A DNA stretch of 5,888 bases from an uncultured Clostridia bacterium (GTDB lineage Bacteria > Bacillota > Clostridia > Oscillospirales > Oscillospiraceae), in contig CALYTU010000090.1 of assembly GCA_945487445.1 (NCBI GenBank), positions 1 to 5,888 on the forward strand, given 5' to 3'. Positions 5,802-5,888 of this stretch are shown here, in pieces. Position numbers and translations under genes: made by a program. The notes beneath the pieces are model-generated. The model saw nothing but the letters and a program-made list of their open reading frames with translations. It did no database searches and was not told where the DNA came from. Within the stretch, counting starts at the first letter, position 1; each line of letters begins with the position of its first letter.

Positions 5802-5832
5802 TGTCGTCCTGAGCGAAGTCGAAGGACCCGTA
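5802..5832 (+). repeat. Palindromic repeat, second 31-bp direct copy
   Basis: It is identical over 31 bp to the copy at 5717-5747 and offset by 85 bp in the same orientation. The stem is GTCCT (5806-5810) with AGGAC (5823-5827). The 54 bp between the two copies hold no recognisable gene. AAGCCGTGCT near 5703-5712 and AGCACGGCCTT near 5785-5795 form an imperfect inverted pair around the first copy. Confidence 0.9.
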
Positions 5833-5837
5833 TTCCT

Positions 5838-5874
5838 GTCATTGCCGTCGGCAATGACGCCGCCTGCGGGCGGC
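5838..5874. repeat. Two back-to-back perfect hairpins
   Basis: A 9-bp stem (5838-5846 with 5850-5858, loop GTC, arm GTCATTGCC) is directly followed by a 6-bp stem (GCCGCC 5859-5864 with GGCGGC 5869-5874, loop TGCG). No T-run follows on either side, so a classical terminator is not supported. The first arm starts TGTCATT like the palindromic family, but its 3' flank is GAC rather than CCG. Confidence 0.7.
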
Positions 5875-5888
5875 AGGGAGGGGACGGA

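Larger units (their letters stand above)
5597..5888. other. Non-coding, repeat-rich right flank
   Basis: No gene is supported here. The stretch upstream of gltX is made of the 17-bp tandem array, the two 31-bp palindromic copies and the closing double hairpin, with short unique pieces between them. The window ends inside it, so a gene further right cannot be judged. Confidence 0.7.

Overview
The window looks like a chromosomal segment of a GC-rich Clostridia-type Firmicute, most likely a gut Oscillospiraceae/Ruminococcaceae relative. This is inferred from three things: a roughly 550-residue glutamyl-tRNA synthetase with the N-terminal extension I associate with Clostridia, a DNA polymerase I with a degenerate proofreading domain as in Firmicutes, and a small DUF6291-type protein. 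The taxonomic call is an inference, not a database result.

Layout from left to right. Positions 15-111 hold two tandem 49-bp palindromic repeat units that abut the stop codon of polA. polA (minus strand, 112-2772) is complete and encodes 886 aa. Positions 2773-3402 carry no convincing gene. They hold a 123-bp MITE-like inverted-repeat element (2891-3013) flanked by 8-bp direct repeats, a truncated copy of another intergenic repeat (about 3061-3075), a helically phased cluster of DnaA-box-like nonamers (3152-3194) and two small hairpins. A near-perfect sigma-70 promoter (3403-3431) drives a tiny plus-strand gene (3490-3759, DUF6291-like, 89 aa). Next comes a 72-bp hexameric repeat (3770-3841) that reads as alternating arginines in the +1 frame. 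gltX (minus strand, 3863-5521) is complete and encodes 552 aa; its leader holds two perfect hairpins and a candidate extended -10 promoter. Positions 5597-5888 are non-coding and repeat-rich: a 17-bp tandem array, two 31-bp direct repeats and two back-to-back hairpins.

polA and gltX are unrelated housekeeping genes (replication/repair and translation). They point the same way but are separated by more than 1 kb of accessory DNA and each probably has its own transcript. The small DUF6291 gene is convergent with gltX and divergent from polA.

The most notable signal is a repeat family: six copies in three pairs (tandem, inverted, spaced direct) share the frame TGTC - 5-nt stem - GA...GA - complementary 5-nt stem - CCG. 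The stem sequence changes from pair to pair while pairing is kept, and the spacer is 11 to 22 nt.
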